The position numbers and the translations under genes are program-made. The notes beneath the pieces are model-generated. The model saw only the letters and a program-made list of their open reading frames with translations. It was not told the origin of the DNA and did no database searches. From positions 54,739 to 118,738 of the forward strand of contig NZ_JACSQZ010000001.1 of the NCBI RefSeq assembly GCF_014836325.1: a DNA stretch of 64,000 bases, written 5' to 3'. Below, piece by piece: positions 9,847 to 19,226 of this stretch (the first letter of the stretch is position 1; each line of letters begins with the position of its first letter). This stretch comes from Clostridium gallinarum. GTDB lineage: Bacteria > Bacillota > Clostridia > Clostridiales > Clostridiaceae.

Positions 9847-11292
9847 TTATTTTTTTGCCTTGCTTATTTTAACTATTTTACCTTTAACCTTAATTTCTTT
9901 ATATTTCTTTAATAACTCATTTCCTTTTTTATTTAGTATATCTACAAAAGAAAATCCATCTTGAACATCAATTATACCTATATCTTTACCTGTTAATCCT
10001 TCTAAATTACTTAAAGCACCTAAAATATCTACATTTCTAATTTTTTTCTTTTTCCCTGCACCTATGTATATTTTAGTTACTTCATTATGTATAATTTTCG
10101 TATTTTTATTTTTATCACCATAATTATTTTTTTGATCTTCTAAAAATTTCTTTCTACCTTCTATTACTTCTTCATAGCTTGGCATTTCTATTTCTTCAAT
10201 CTTATATCCAATATATTCTTCTATATCCTCTAAAAATCTTTTTTCCTTTATTGAAGTTAAAGTAATTGCCAATCCATTCTTTTCTCCTCTACCACTTCTT
10301 CCAATTCTATGAACATAGCTTTCTTTTTCCATTGGAACTTCATAATTAAATACATTTGTAATATTATTTATATGAATTCCTCTAGCAGCTATATCTGTAG
10401 CTACTAAAACTTTAAATTCTTTATTTTTGAAACTCTCCATTATCTTTAGTCTATCTTTTTGATCCATATCTCCATGTAATTCATTTACCTTAATCTTTTC
10501 TTTTTTTAGAAGAGAGCTTAAGGATTTAACTGAATCCTTCGTATTACAGAAAATAATTGCTGCATCCTCTGTATATGTATAAAGAAGCTTTAATAATACC
10601 TTAAACTTGTCTTCTCTATTAGCTACAATATACTTTTCAGTTATCTTATCTCTATTAAAAACCTTTGATTTTATATTTAAAACCTTTGGTTCTTCCATAT
10701 ACTTTGAATATAAGCCTTCTATTTCACTTGGTATTGTAGCTGAAAATAATGAAGTTCCTCTATTTTTAGGTAAAGTATCTAAAATCTCAGCTATTTGATC
10801 TATAAAGCCCATATTAAGCATTTTATCAGCTTCATCTATTATTACATATTCAATTTTACTTGTATCTAAGTTTCCTCTTTTTATATGGTCTATTACTCTT
10901 CCTGGAGTTCCACATACTATATGAACTCTTTGCTTTAGTTCTCTTATTTGCTCATTAAATGGTTGCTTTCCAAAAATAGCTGCACATCTAATCTTCTTTA
11001 GTCTTCCTATATTTGAAATATCATCTTTAACCTGCATTGCAAGTTCTCTAGTTGGAACTAATATTAGAGCCTTTACTACATTTTCTTCTTCATTAATAAG
11101 ATTACATAAAGGGATTCCAAAACTTGCTGTTTTACCGCTTCCAGTTTGTGATTTTACAACTATATCATTCTTTCCTAGCATTTCTGGAATAACTTCTTTT
11201 TGAACCTCTGATGGCTCCTCAAAACCTAAGTTTTTTAAAGCCTTTAATATCTCTGGCTTTAAATTCATTTCTTCAAATCTATCTATATTCAT
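9847..11292 (-). CDS. dbpA: DEAD-box RNA helicase, DbpA/YxiN type
   Basis: ATP-dependent RNA helicase expected to act in 50S ribosome assembly. RecA domain 1 shows motif Q region, Walker A (SQTGSGKT), PTREL, GTPGR, DEAD as VIIDEADKM and SAT. Domain 2 shows ARGIH and HRIGRSGR. Residues from about 400 (KIYIGAGKKKKIRNVDILGAL) to the basic end match the DbpA RNA-binding domain that recognises 23S rRNA hairpin 92 in B. subtilis YxiN and E. coli DbpA. The length of 481 aa agrees with YxiN. The start ATG has GAGG seven bases upstream. It is probably a single-gene unit with a strong terminator. Confidence 0.9.
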   Translation of the reverse strand: MNIDRFEEMNLKPEILKALKNLGFEEPSEVQKEVIPEMLGKNDIVVKSQTGSGKTASFGIPLCNLINEEENVVKALILVPTRELAMQVKDDISNIGRLKKIRCAAIFGKQPFNEQIRELKQRVHIVCGTPGRVIDHIKRGNLDTSKIEYVIIDEADKMLNMGFIDQIAEILDTLPKNRGTSLFSATIPSEIEGLYSKYMEEPKVLNIKSKVFNRDKITEKYIVANREDKFKVLLKLLYTYTEDAAIIFCNTKDSVKSLSSLLKKEKIKVNELHGDMDQKDRLKIMESFKNKEFKVLVATDIAARGIHINNITNVFNYEVPMEKESYVHRIGRSGRGEKNGLAITLTSIKEKRFLEDIEEYIGYKIEEIEMPSYEEVIEGRKKFLEDQKNNYGDKNKNTKIIHNEVTKIYIGAGKKKKIRNVDILGALSNLEGLTGKDIGIIDVQDGFSFVDILNKKGNELLKKYKEIKVKGKIVKISKAKK

Positions 11293-11390
11293 TAATTTAC
11301 CTCACTCTTATATATTAAATAACATTTTATTATTTTACCCTAGTATGATTTTATATACAAGTATATTGCATATAGATAAATTTATATCAC

Positions 11391-11993
11391 TTATATATCT
11401 AAACTTAATTTTCTTAATTCTTCTCTTAATTTCCTTGGATTTTCAAGAAAAATTGTAGTTATTCCTAACTTTTCTGCACCTTCTACATTTACTTTGGTAT
11501 CATCTATAAATATTGTTTCACTAGGAATTAAATTGTATCTTTTTAAAATTAATCTATAAATCTCTTCTTCTGGTTTTATTATTTTTTCTTCATAAGATAC
11601 AACTCCACCATCAAATAATTCAAAAAAACTATTCTTTGTGCTTACTTCTTTAAAAGCTAACTCATGAAAATTCGATAAATAGTATATATTATATCCTTTA
11701 CTTTTTAAATCCTCTAACACTTTAATAGTTTCCTCTATAGGCTTTAATATTGCATACCAATCTTCAAAAGCTAAGCTAATATCATCTCTATAAATACTAT
11801 TCTTCTCTATTATATTATTTATTGCTTCTTTTTCAGTTATTGTCCCTCTATCTAACATAATCCATTCTTCACTTTGAAATATAGCCTTGTAAACCTCTTG
11901 AATTTTTTCTTCTGATATTTTACTTTTTAAATACTCCATAGGATTAAAACTCAGTAATACATTTCCTAAATCAAATATTATATTCTTATACAT
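11391..11993 (-). CDS. HAD-superfamily hydrolase (subfamily IA)
   Basis: Small phosphatase-like HAD enzyme of about 200 aa. Motif I is IIFDLGNVLL, where the second Asp of the usual DxD is replaced by Gly-Asn (DLGN); this variant is common in the epoxide-hydrolase-N/YihX branch. Motif II is YYLSNF, the motif III Lys region is EEKIIKPEEEIY, and motif IV is TIFIDDTKVNVEGAE. YihX-type proteins dephosphorylate alpha-glucose 1-phosphate, but substrate here is unknown. Strong ribosome binding site (GGGAGGG) before the ATG. It lies between the helicase and DedA genes, without obvious functional linkage. Confidence 0.85.
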   Translation of the reverse strand: MYKNIIFDLGNVLLSFNPMEYLKSKISEEKIQEVYKAIFQSEEWIMLDRGTITEKEAINNIIEKNSIYRDDISLAFEDWYAILKPIEETIKVLEDLKSKGYNIYYLSNFHELAFKEVSTKNSFFELFDGGVVSYEEKIIKPEEEIYRLILKRYNLIPSETIFIDDTKVNVEGAEKLGITTIFLENPRKLREELRKLSLDI

Positions 11994-12017
11994 AAATACC
12001 CTCCCAAAATTATGAAA

Positions 12018-12048
12018 TAACAGTAGATAGAAAATTTATCTACTGTTA
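12018..12048 (-). terminator. Possible terminator after dedA
   Basis: Perfect 12-bp stem TAACAGTAGATA/TATCTACTGTTA with a 7-base loop, 22 bp past the dedA stop on the minus strand. The following T tract is interrupted (TTATTTCATAATTTT), so the call is less certain. Confidence 0.6.
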
Positions 12049-12069
12049 CTAAAACTAATATAAACATTA

Positions 12070-12570
12070 TTAAATAAATAAATATCCAAAAGCATATCCT
12101 GCATATATAAATACAGCATTCCAAATAGCTATACCTAAGGTTGAATAAATAGAAAATTTAATTATATTCATTTTAAACATTCCTGCAACAAAGGGAATTA
12201 GTGTTCTAACTGCTGGTAATAGTCTTATGATTAAAACTCCCTTATCGCCATAGTTTTCTATGTAAAAACATACTTTATCAATAGACTTCCGAGTACTTGG
12301 AAATTTATTATATATCTTTGTTAAAATTCTTTCACCAAACCAATATGATATTCCATATAATACATAGCTAGCTAAGGCTCCTGCTATTATTGAAATTAGT
12401 AAAGCCATAAAAAAGTTAATTCCTGCCTTTGCAGACGAAATTCCTATAGCTGGCATTATTATAGCTGCACCTAATCCTGGACAATTTAAATATTCTAAAA
12501 AAATAATTATAAATACAAATATCAACCCATATCTTGCTAAATAATCAACTACTATTTGTATATTATTCAT
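12070..12570 (-). CDS. DedA-family membrane protein
   Basis: Polytopic inner-membrane protein of the DedA/SNARE-associated family, some members of which act as lipid or undecaprenyl-phosphate flippases. The 166 residues are hydrophobic, with the conserved core around residues 25-60 (LEYLNCPGLGAAIIMPAIGI) and the family's RLLPAVRTLIPFVAG loop near residue 118, which carries the essential arginines. It is shorter than E. coli DedA/YqjA (about 220 aa) but complete for the smaller clostridial type. It stands alone between a HAD gene and an M42 peptidase gene. Exact substrate unknown. Confidence 0.88.
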   Translation of the reverse strand: MNNIQIVVDYLARYGLIFVFIIIFLEYLNCPGLGAAIIMPAIGISSAKAGINFFMALLISIIAGALASYVLYGISYWFGERILTKIYNKFPSTRKSIDKVCFYIENYGDKGVLIIRLLPAVRTLIPFVAGMFKMNIIKFSIYSTLGIAIWNAVFIYAGYAFGYLFI

Positions 12571-12716
12571 TTTATCTACGCTCCAAGTAATTTACTAAAT
12601 TTATTTTATAATTTATTACAAAACATATATTTTAAATATTAACAATATAATTTTATACTCTCCTATAGATAAAAAAAATATAGATTTTCTTAAACTTTCT
12701 TAAAATTTTATAAATA

Positions 12717-13754
12717 TTAGTACATCAAATATTCAATAAGTAGTTTTATTGTATTTTCAATAGCTTCGTAATGAGTTCTCTCCATACCATGAGAAGCATG
12801 GACTCCAGGTCCTATAAGTGCTCCCCTTATATCATTTCCACCTCTTAAAGCAGCTCCTACATCTGAGCCATACATTGGATATATATCTACTGCATATCTA
12901 ATATTATTATCTTTTGCTAAATTAACTAATGTAGTTACCATATTATAATCATAAGGTCCCCCTGAATCCTTAGCGCAAATAGATACATCATATTCAGTAC
13001 AACTTAAATCATCACCAATACATCCCATATCTACAGCTATCATTTCAGTTATATCTTGAGGAATATAGGATGAACCATGACCAACCTCTTCATAAGTTGA
13101 AATAAATATTTTAGTAGTATATTTTGGAGTTATCTTTTCTCTATTAAATACTTCTAATAATCCCATTAAAGCTGATACGCTACCCTTATCATCTATAAAT
13201 CTAGATTTTATAAATCCACTTTCAGTAATAGTAGTTTTAGGATCTATAAATATAAAATCGCCTGGACATATTCCTAAAGCTTCTACATCTCTTTTAGATA
13301 AAACTTTTTCATCTATTCTAACTTCCATATTTTCAGGATCACGCTTTTTGTCCTTGCTATCTGGATAAACATGAACTGCTGGACTTGTGCTTAAAAATGT
13401 TCCAGTATATATTCTTCCATCTCTAGTTCTAATCTTACAATATTCACTATCCATAGTTGCAGGAATTGGTCCACCTAATAATGTAAACTTTAATGTACCA
13501 CTACTTGTTATTGATCTAACCATAGCACCTAAAGTATCTACATGGGCTGAAAGTCCTACTACCTTTTCATTACTTTCTCCTGGAATAGTGATGATTCCAC
13601 ATCCCTTTCTAGTAGTTTCAAATTTATATCCAAATCCCTTTGCAATATCTTCAATTATTTTCATAATATCAAAACAAAAACCTGTTGGACTATCAAATTC
13701 TAATATTTTCTTTGCTGTACTTAATACATAATCTTTATTAATACTATATTTCAT
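12717..13754 (-). CDS. M42-family metallo-aminopeptidase
   Basis: Cytosolic, usually dodecameric, cobalt/zinc aminopeptidase of the M42 (FrvX/PepA/TET) family. The metal ligands are visible in order: His in GLSAHVDTLGAM (about residue 76), the bridging Asp in SRFIDDKGSV, the catalytic Glu-Glu in STYEEVGHG, the Asp in AVDMG, and the C-terminal His in GVHASHGMERTHYEA. The length of 345 aa is normal. The gene is transcribed alone. The family trims short peptides to amino acids, but the preferred residue cannot be assigned. Confidence 0.9.
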   Translation of the reverse strand: MKYSINKDYVLSTAKKILEFDSPTGFCFDIMKIIEDIAKGFGYKFETTRKGCGIITIPGESNEKVVGLSAHVDTLGAMVRSITSSGTLKFTLLGGPIPATMDSEYCKIRTRDGRIYTGTFLSTSPAVHVYPDSKDKKRDPENMEVRIDEKVLSKRDVEALGICPGDFIFIDPKTTITESGFIKSRFIDDKGSVSALMGLLEVFNREKITPKYTTKIFISTYEEVGHGSSYIPQDITEMIAVDMGCIGDDLSCTEYDVSICAKDSGGPYDYNMVTTLVNLAKDNNIRYAVDIYPMYGSDVGAALRGGNDIRGALIGPGVHASHGMERTHYEAIENTIKLLIEYLMY

Positions 13755-13828
13755 ACAAATATTTCTCCTTCCATTAATTGCTTAAAATAGCAAATATACT
13801 TTTACTATATTTTACTACATTTAATTAC

Positions 13829-13868
13829 AAAAAGGGAGTTTTTTATATTACACAAAAACTCCCTTTTT
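13829..13868 (-). terminator. Terminator of the arsR-MATE-gshF operon
   Basis: AAAAAGGGAGTTTTT pairs with AAAAACTCCCTTTTT around a short loop, 7 bp past the gshF stop codon. The T-rich ends on both sides allow bidirectional action. Confidence 0.85.
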
Positions 13869-13875
13869 GTTTAAA

Positions 13876-16185
13876 TTATTTTTTTATAAATCCTAAAATA
13901 TTTAATACTTCCTTTGCAATTTCTCTTTCTTTTCCCTTGTATGGATAAGAATGAATATGAATTGCTGGATTAAAATTAAGTTCTATTATTCCGTAATTTG
14001 AATTTTCATCATTAAAATCTTCAATCATCATATCAACACCACATATATTTGCACCAACTGCTTTGGCTGATTCTACTGCTATATCTTTAAATCTTTGTGG
14101 TATTAAATCTGTATAATCTATACTATCTCCACCAGTACTAATATTTGAATTTTCTCTTAAATACACTATTTCATCTTTTTTAGGAATATAATCAAAATCT
14201 TTACCTGATTGCTTTAAAAATAATTTTGCATTTTCATCTAAATTAATTTTTTCTAATGGTGTCTTATATCCTTTTCCTCTTAAAGAACTTTTATTTTTTT
14301 CTTCTACTAATTCTTTAATACTAGCTTTTCCATCACCAATTACATTTGCAGGTACTCTGTGTAAAATTCCTGGAACAGTATCACCAATTACTAAAAATCT
14401 ATATTCTTTTCCCTTTATAAATTCTTCAACTAAAACAGTATTATCATGAGCAAAAGCTAATTTAAATGCTTCTTTTATATCTTCTTCAGTTGCACCTTCT
14501 TTAAATATAGAAATACCAAGTCCAAAGTTAGTTGATTTTGGTTTAACAACTATAGATTTATTTATATATCTATGTGCTTTGTTTAAAGCTTCATCTAAAT
14601 TGAAAAATTCATCTCCACTTGGAACTCTAACATTACTATTTTCTAGTATTTTCTTAGTTACAACCTTATTTTCCATCATTAAAACAGATACATAATTATC
14701 CTTTGATGTCTTAGTTGCTTGCTTTACATATTCTACGCAATTATCATTTTTTAAAGAAATAAAATTCTCTGATCTATCAATTACATCTACTTTTATTCCT
14801 CTTTTTATAGCTTCCTTCATTAATATTTGAGTTGAAAGCTCTAAATCTTCAAATCCTTCTAGTTTAAATCTTTTTTTATAAGCATCTTCTTTATATTCCT
14901 TAGCCAATCTTAAATGACTTTCTATAAAACCTTCTTCTTTTACCATTTCAGAAATTCTATAAGCGTAAGTTAATTTAGGATTTTTAATTTTTTCTATCAT
15001 ATTTTCAATTATATTAGCTTTTCCTAATGCTAACTTATTATTTATATCCATCATTTCATTTAGTATGTTTAATGCCCAATCACTTTTTGATATAGTTTTT
15101 CCATCCTTATATAAAACTACATCCATTTGACCATATATAGAAATTATATTTTGATTATTTTGAGCTTCTTCTTGCCATTTTTCATATGTAGTTTCATCTT
15201 TTAATAATAGATAAATAGTAAATAAATTAATAAAACTTAGATCTTCTAAGGATATTCCAGCTTTACTAAAAGGATTAATATCTATACTTCTAATTTCAAG
15301 ATAATTAATTCCTTCTTCTATTAATGATTCTAAAAATCTTGTATTATCTCTAGCCTTTAATCTAACTTGTGTATAAAGCTCTTTATGACTTTCTATTAAT
15401 TTATCATCAATAAATCTATACACACTTTCTACGTATTCCTTAACAGAATTGTAATTAGGATATAAATCTATTTTGTTCTTATAACCACATTCACTATTTC
15501 TATAAGATACAGCTCCCTCATTACTAAATCCATCTTTAGATATCTTATCTAAATCAACAACACACTTTTCTCCAAAACTTTCATGCATTGTAGTAGTTCC
15601 ACCTAAAAGATATATTAATAACCATCTATATCTTAGATAATTTCTAACTACCTTTAGATAAATATTATCTCTAAAATCTCTATAATCTTCTCCATTACCT
15701 ATCTTTTCATATAAATCTCTAATTAAATCTTCACTAAATGAAAAATTATAATGAATTCCAGATATTAATTGTTTTTTTCCACCATATTTCTTCAATAAGC
15801 TTTTTCTATACTCACTAGCTCCTACTCCGCTTTCACAGTGACCATAATCTGCTATAGGAATTAAGTCATCCTCTGGTATACTACATGGCATAGATTGTGG
15901 CCATAAAAATTCGTCTTTAAGCTCTAAAACTGTAATATCATAAAGAGAATTTAAAAAACTATATACCTCATCTAATGTATTTAATGTTGGAGTAATTAAT
16001 TCTATTTGGCTTTCTGAAAAATCAGTTGTTATATATGGATGAGTCATTTTACACTCAAAAACCTCTGGATGTTTAGTTAGTGCAAGACCTCCATTTTCAT
16101 CCACTCTTAATGTCTCACGCTCTATCCCAAAGTTCCCTTTTAATAATTCTTCTTTATAATTAAGTGATTGAATCACATCTAACAT
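13876..16185 (-). CDS. gshF: Bifunctional glutamate-cysteine ligase/glutathione synthetase
   Basis: Makes glutathione from glutamate, cysteine and glycine in two ATP-driven steps. Residues 1 to about 480 form the glutamate-cysteine ligase (NFGIERETLRV, then SQIELITPT, SGIHYNFSF and LEIRSIDINPF). Residues about 490-769 form an ATP-grasp glutathione synthetase module (VVKPKSTNFGLGISIF, LVEEFIKGKEYRFLVIG, IIELNFNPAIHIH). The length of 769 aa fits GshF/GshAB, which occurs in some streptococci, Listeria and a few clostridia. Its start overlaps the end of the MATE gene by 26 bp, with GGAAGG upstream. Placement behind an ArsR-type regulator suggests control by metal or thiol stress. Confidence 0.95.
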   Translation of the reverse strand: MLDVIQSLNYKEELLKGNFGIERETLRVDENGGLALTKHPEVFECKMTHPYITTDFSESQIELITPTLNTLDEVYSFLNSLYDITVLELKDEFLWPQSMPCSIPEDDLIPIADYGHCESGVGASEYRKSLLKKYGGKKQLISGIHYNFSFSEDLIRDLYEKIGNGEDYRDFRDNIYLKVVRNYLRYRWLLIYLLGGTTTMHESFGEKCVVDLDKISKDGFSNEGAVSYRNSECGYKNKIDLYPNYNSVKEYVESVYRFIDDKLIESHKELYTQVRLKARDNTRFLESLIEEGINYLEIRSIDINPFSKAGISLEDLSFINLFTIYLLLKDETTYEKWQEEAQNNQNIISIYGQMDVVLYKDGKTISKSDWALNILNEMMDINNKLALGKANIIENMIEKIKNPKLTYAYRISEMVKEEGFIESHLRLAKEYKEDAYKKRFKLEGFEDLELSTQILMKEAIKRGIKVDVIDRSENFISLKNDNCVEYVKQATKTSKDNYVSVLMMENKVVTKKILENSNVRVPSGDEFFNLDEALNKAHRYINKSIVVKPKSTNFGLGISIFKEGATEEDIKEAFKLAFAHDNTVLVEEFIKGKEYRFLVIGDTVPGILHRVPANVIGDGKASIKELVEEKNKSSLRGKGYKTPLEKINLDENAKLFLKQSGKDFDYIPKKDEIVYLRENSNISTGGDSIDYTDLIPQRFKDIAVESAKAVGANICGVDMMIEDFNDENSNYGIIELNFNPAIHIHSYPYKGKEREIAKEVLNILGFIKK

Positions 16186-17497
16186 CTTTATACACCTTCC
16201 ATATTTTAAATTTATATATTAAATAAGCTACTGTTCCTTTTAAAACACTTGATATAGAAATTCCAATCCATATTCCATTAACATCAAAATATTTAATGAA
16301 AATTAAAGCTAAAGGAATTCTAAGCATAGTAAATATTATACTTATAAGTGCAGGTATCTTAGGAACTCCAAATCCTGTAAAAACACCATTCGATATCATT
16401 TCTATAGTTGCAAAAATTTGAGAATATCCTATTATCCTTAAGTAATTACTAGCAATTATTACTGTAGCATCTTCTCTTATAAATAATCTAACCAATGCAC
16501 TTGGAGTAAAAATAAATAAAATACTTATACACAAAGCATAAATAACACCTATTCCTACTGCCGTATTATACCCTTTATTTATTCTATCATATTTCTTTGC
16601 TCCAAAATTTTGACCAACAAAGCCTGCTATAGCTCCATTTAGCCCCCCTACAACCATATAAACTACTGATTCTATTTGCAGTCCTATCTTTTGAGCTGCT
16701 ATAGCTTCTGAACCAAAACTTCCTATTATTCTAGCTAATAATATATTGACTAAAGTAAATAAAATTCTTTGAAAGGACATTGGTAGTCCTAAAATTGTAA
16801 TTTCCTTCAGTTTATTATAATTTAATCCACTTTTAAAGTTAAAATTAAATAATTTTCTTGATCTATTAATAAATAAAATAAACATTATTCCATTTGCAAT
16901 TAATGTAGCAATTGCAGCTCCAGTAACCCCAAGCTTTAAAGTATATATAAAAATTGGATCTAATATAATATTTAAAATAACTCCTATAGCACTTATATTT
17001 AAAGCTGATCTATTATTACCAAAGCTATTAAAAATTCTTATATAAAATGTATTAAAAAAAGAAAAAAACATCATTGGTGCACTTATAGCTAAATAAATAT
17101 AAGAGTTTCTTTCAACTACACTATTTCCTATATTTAAAAATCCTATAAAGCTTTTACCTAAAAATATTAATACTAAAGCATATATACTCCCTATTATTAA
17201 ATTTAAAATAATACCACTAGAAGTATATTCATCTACAGCATTATTATCATTTTTTCCAATTGAGTGAGCTACTTTTATTCCAGTTCCTATAGCTACAAAA
17301 GCATTAATTGAGTAACCTAGTCCCACAAAGAAACTTGATGAGCCTATACTAGCTACAGCATCACTTCCTAGCCCCCCAACCCATAACATATCAATTAGGT
17401 TATAAGTAAATTGCAATAAAGAACTTCCCATTATTGGTAAGGCTAATGTAACTAAAACCTTTAACACATTTCCCTTTGTTAAATCTACTCTCTTCAT
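16160..17497 (-). CDS. MATE-family efflux pump
   Basis: Membrane antiporter of the multidrug and toxic compound extrusion family (445 aa, about twelve membrane segments), driven by sodium or protons. The family's internally duplicated half-repeats can be recognised: PIMGSSLLQFTYNLIDMLWVGGLG near the start and a matching LGLPMSFQRILFTLVNILLARIIGSFG near residue 235. The gene has a good AGGAGA site and lies 15 bp after arsR. Its last codons overlap gshF by 26 bp, so the three genes form one transcript. Context makes export of a metal, metalloid or glutathione-conjugated toxicant plausible; the sequence does not show the substrate. Confidence 0.9.
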   Translation of the reverse strand: MKRVDLTKGNVLKVLVTLALPIMGSSLLQFTYNLIDMLWVGGLGSDAVASIGSSSFFVGLGYSINAFVAIGTGIKVAHSIGKNDNNAVDEYTSSGIILNLIIGSIYALVLIFLGKSFIGFLNIGNSVVERNSYIYLAISAPMMFFSFFNTFYIRIFNSFGNNRSALNISAIGVILNIILDPIFIYTLKLGVTGAAIATLIANGIMFILFINRSRKLFNFNFKSGLNYNKLKEITILGLPMSFQRILFTLVNILLARIIGSFGSEAIAAQKIGLQIESVVYMVVGGLNGAIAGFVGQNFGAKKYDRINKGYNTAVGIGVIYALCISILFIFTPSALVRLFIREDATVIIASNYLRIIGYSQIFATIEMISNGVFTGFGVPKIPALISIIFTMLRIPLALIFIKYFDVNGIWIGISISSVLKGTVAYLIYKFKIWKVYKDVRCDSIT

Positions 17498-17512
17498 TCT
17501 AATCTCCTAATA

Positions 17513-17794
17513 TTATTCATCATTTAAAACCCCATTTAAAAACTTAATTACATCATTACATAATTCTTTATCTAAACTATAATGTATCCAAGTCCCTTCC
17601 TTTCTACATTTAACAATTCCTGAATCCATTAAAACCTTCATATGATGGGATAATGTTGGTTGAGTAAAATGAAAACTTTCTAACAATATACATGCACACT
17701 TTTCACCAGAAGAAAGCATATCAACTATTTTAAGCCTATTTATTTCTCCTAAAGCCTTGAGTATTTTAATATTATCTTCATAATTTTTACTCAT
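17513..17794 (-). CDS. ArsR/SmtB-family metal-responsive repressor
   Basis: Winged-helix repressor that leaves DNA when a metal(loid) binds. The 93 residues show the family order: ALGEINRLKIVDML (helices 1-2), GEKCACILLESF, in which CAC occupies the place of the ELCVCDL thiol site of classical ArsR, and the recognition helix TQPTLSHHMKVL. The Cys-x-Cys in helix alpha-3 suggests arsenite, antimonite, cadmium, lead or similar thiophilic ligands. It heads the arsR-MATE-gshF operon, and its promoter is covered by two near-identical palindromes, so autorepression is expected. The specific inducer is inferred only from the Cys pair. Confidence 0.9.
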   Translation of the reverse strand: MSKNYEDNIKILKALGEINRLKIVDMLSSGEKCACILLESFHFTQPTLSHHMKVLMDSGIVKCRKEGTWIHYSLDKELCNDVIKFLNGVLNDE

Positions 17795-17818
17795 AATAAT
17801 ATCTCCTATTCTTTATTA

Positions 17819-17842
17819 ATACATAGACGAATATCTATGTAT
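17819..17842. promoter_or_regulatory. Operator 1 for the ArsR-type repressor
   Basis: Perfect inverted repeat ATACATAGA-6 bp-TCTATGTAT between promoter and arsR start codon. Its 16-bp centre differs from operator 2 at only two positions (shared pattern ATAGAYGAWTATCTAT). Confidence 0.8.
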
Positions 17843-17848
17843 CATATT

Positions 17849-17878
17849 AAATATAGATGATTATCTATATTTAGTCAA
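17849..17878 (-). promoter_or_regulatory. arsR promoter with overlapping operator 2
   Basis: On the minus strand TTGACT (17878-17873), 17 bp, TATATT (17855-17850). The perfect palindrome AAATATAGAT-GATT-ATCTATATTT (17849-17872) fills the spacer and covers the -10 box, so a bound repressor would exclude RNA polymerase. Confidence 0.8.
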
Positions 17879-17882
17879 TAGT

Positions 17883-17904
17883 ATAAAAATGCGAGCATTT
17901 TTAT
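17883..17904 (-). terminator. Short palindrome, possible terminator between cfa and arsR
   Basis: Perfect 22-bp palindrome ATAAAAATGC/GCATTTTTAT just upstream of the arsR -35 box. On the minus strand the second arm is a T run, so it could stop transcripts coming from cfa. Confidence 0.5.
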
Positions 17905-17909
17905 AATGA

Positions 17910-18050
17910 AGAATTAAAAATTAAGAATGTAGAATTAAGGAAAAAAATCCTTCGGATTTTTGAACAAAAGGTGCCCTGCACCAATATAAATTAAGTTTTG
18001 CTATGCAAAACCTCCTCAATTTTACATTCTTAATTCTACATTTTTCATTT
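17910..18050. repeat. Repeat family 2, copy R1
   Basis: A composite of about 140 bp. Its outer parts are imperfect inverted copies of each other (AAGAATGTAGAATTAAGG on the left, and the reverse of TTACATTCTTAATTCTACA on the right). Inside are small hairpins: AAAATCC-TTCG-GATTTT (17944-17961) and AGTTTTGC-TAT-GCAAAAC (17993-18010). The left part shares AATTAAGGAAAAAAA(C)TCCTTCGGA with R2 (26038-26062), and the right end matches R3 (about 44878-44910). The element supplies the stop codon of cfa. Confidence 0.75.
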
Positions 18051-19226
18051 ATACAAGTGTTGTCTTGTCATTTCTAAATTATTATTGTTTCCTTTTGAAA
18101 ATACTATTTGATGTAAATCTATCATTCCATTATGAAAAGATGCTGCGCATGAGGATAAATATAATTCCCACATTCTAACAAATCTTTCATCAAACATTTT
18201 TTCAATTTCATCTATATTATTTTTATAATTATCATACCAACAAAGTAATGTTTTTTGATAATGTCTTCTTAAACTTTCTACATCTAGTGTATAGTAATTA
18301 AATTCACTTCCTATATTTATTATTTCTCTAAGGCTTGGAATTACACCGCCTGGGAATATGTATTTTTTAATCCATGGATCTCCTGAATGTTCTTTTCTTC
18401 CACTAATAAAGTGTAGTAAAAATAATCCTTGGTCATTCAATATTGCATCTACATTTTTAAAGAAAAGCTCATAATTATCACGCCCAACATGTTCAAGCAT
18501 TCCTACACTTACAACTCTATCAAATTTTAATTTGCTCTTTTCTAAATCTCTATAATCCATTAATTCAGCAGTTAAATATTCTTCTAATTTCTCTTGTTTG
18601 ATTCTTTCTTTAAATTTTAAGTATTGATTTTCACTTAAAGTTATTCCAACTCCATGAACCTTATACTTCTTAGCAGCTTCAATAAGTAAGTAGCCCCAGC
18701 CACATCCTATATCAAGTAAACTCATTCCTTCTTTAAGCTGTAATTTTTTTAATATATAATCAACTTTATTTTTTTGTGCTTCATATAAAGTATCATCTTC
18801 ATTTTTAAAATATGCGCAGGAATAACTCATGGTTTCATCTAACCAAAGGTTATAAAACTCATTTCCTATATCATAATGAGAAGTTACTTCTTTTTTTTGA
18901 TTCTTTTTAGAGCTTGATGTAAATATTAATTTACTTAATAAGTTCTCATTAACATCAAAATCATCTAATTTCCCCATTACAATATCTAAAGCATCATATA
19001 AATCACCAGATTCCATATCAAGTTTTTTATCCATATAAGCTTCACCTAATGCTAAAGATGTACTTGTAAGTAATAACTTTTTATCGATATTATCATTTAC
19101 TTTAATTACAAATTCAGGCTTTCCATTACCTATATCTAATACTTCCCCATCTTTAAATATTACCTTAAAAGGTATTTGATTATTATTCTTAAAATATTTT
19201 TTTATAATCATACTTTCTAATGACAT
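18045..19226 (-). CDS. cfa: Cyclopropane-fatty-acyl-phospholipid synthase
   Basis: Adds a methylene group from S-adenosylmethionine to double bonds of membrane phospholipid acyl chains, usually in stress or stationary phase. The N-terminal lipid-binding domain (about residues 1-110) leads to HYDIGNEFYNLWLDETMSYSCAYF, the family hallmark. The SAM site follows as LLDIGCGWGYLLIEAAKKY, and RVVSVGMLEHVG follows that. The C terminus carries the FPGGVIPS and YLSSCAASF motifs. The ATG at 19224-19226 is preferred over a TTG nine bases upstream because it has AAGAAGGA at the right distance. The stop codon falls at the edge of repeat R1, so the last residues might be altered by its insertion. Confidence 0.95.
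   Translation of the reverse strand: MSLESMIIKKYFKNNNQIPFKVIFKDGEVLDIGNGKPEFVIKVNDNIDKKLLLTSTSLALGEAYMDKKLDMESGDLYDALDIVMGKLDDFDVNENLLSKLIFTSSSKKNQKKEVTSHYDIGNEFYNLWLDETMSYSCAYFKNEDDTLYEAQKNKVDYILKKLQLKEGMSLLDIGCGWGYLLIEAAKKYKVHGVGITLSENQYLKFKERIKQEKLEEYLTAELMDYRDLEKSKLKFDRVVSVGMLEHVGRDNYELFFKNVDAILNDQGLFLLHFISGRKEHSGDPWIKKYIFPGGVIPSLREIINIGSEFNYYTLDVESLRRHYQKTLLCWYDNYKNNIDEIEKMFDERFVRMWELYLSSCAASFHNGMIDLHQIVFSKGNNNNLEMTRQHLYK

Noticed and set aside
13387..13731. Plus-strand open frame opposite the M42 peptidase
   Set aside because: Lies fully inside a clearly coding minus-strand gene and has no ribosome binding site or known motif.
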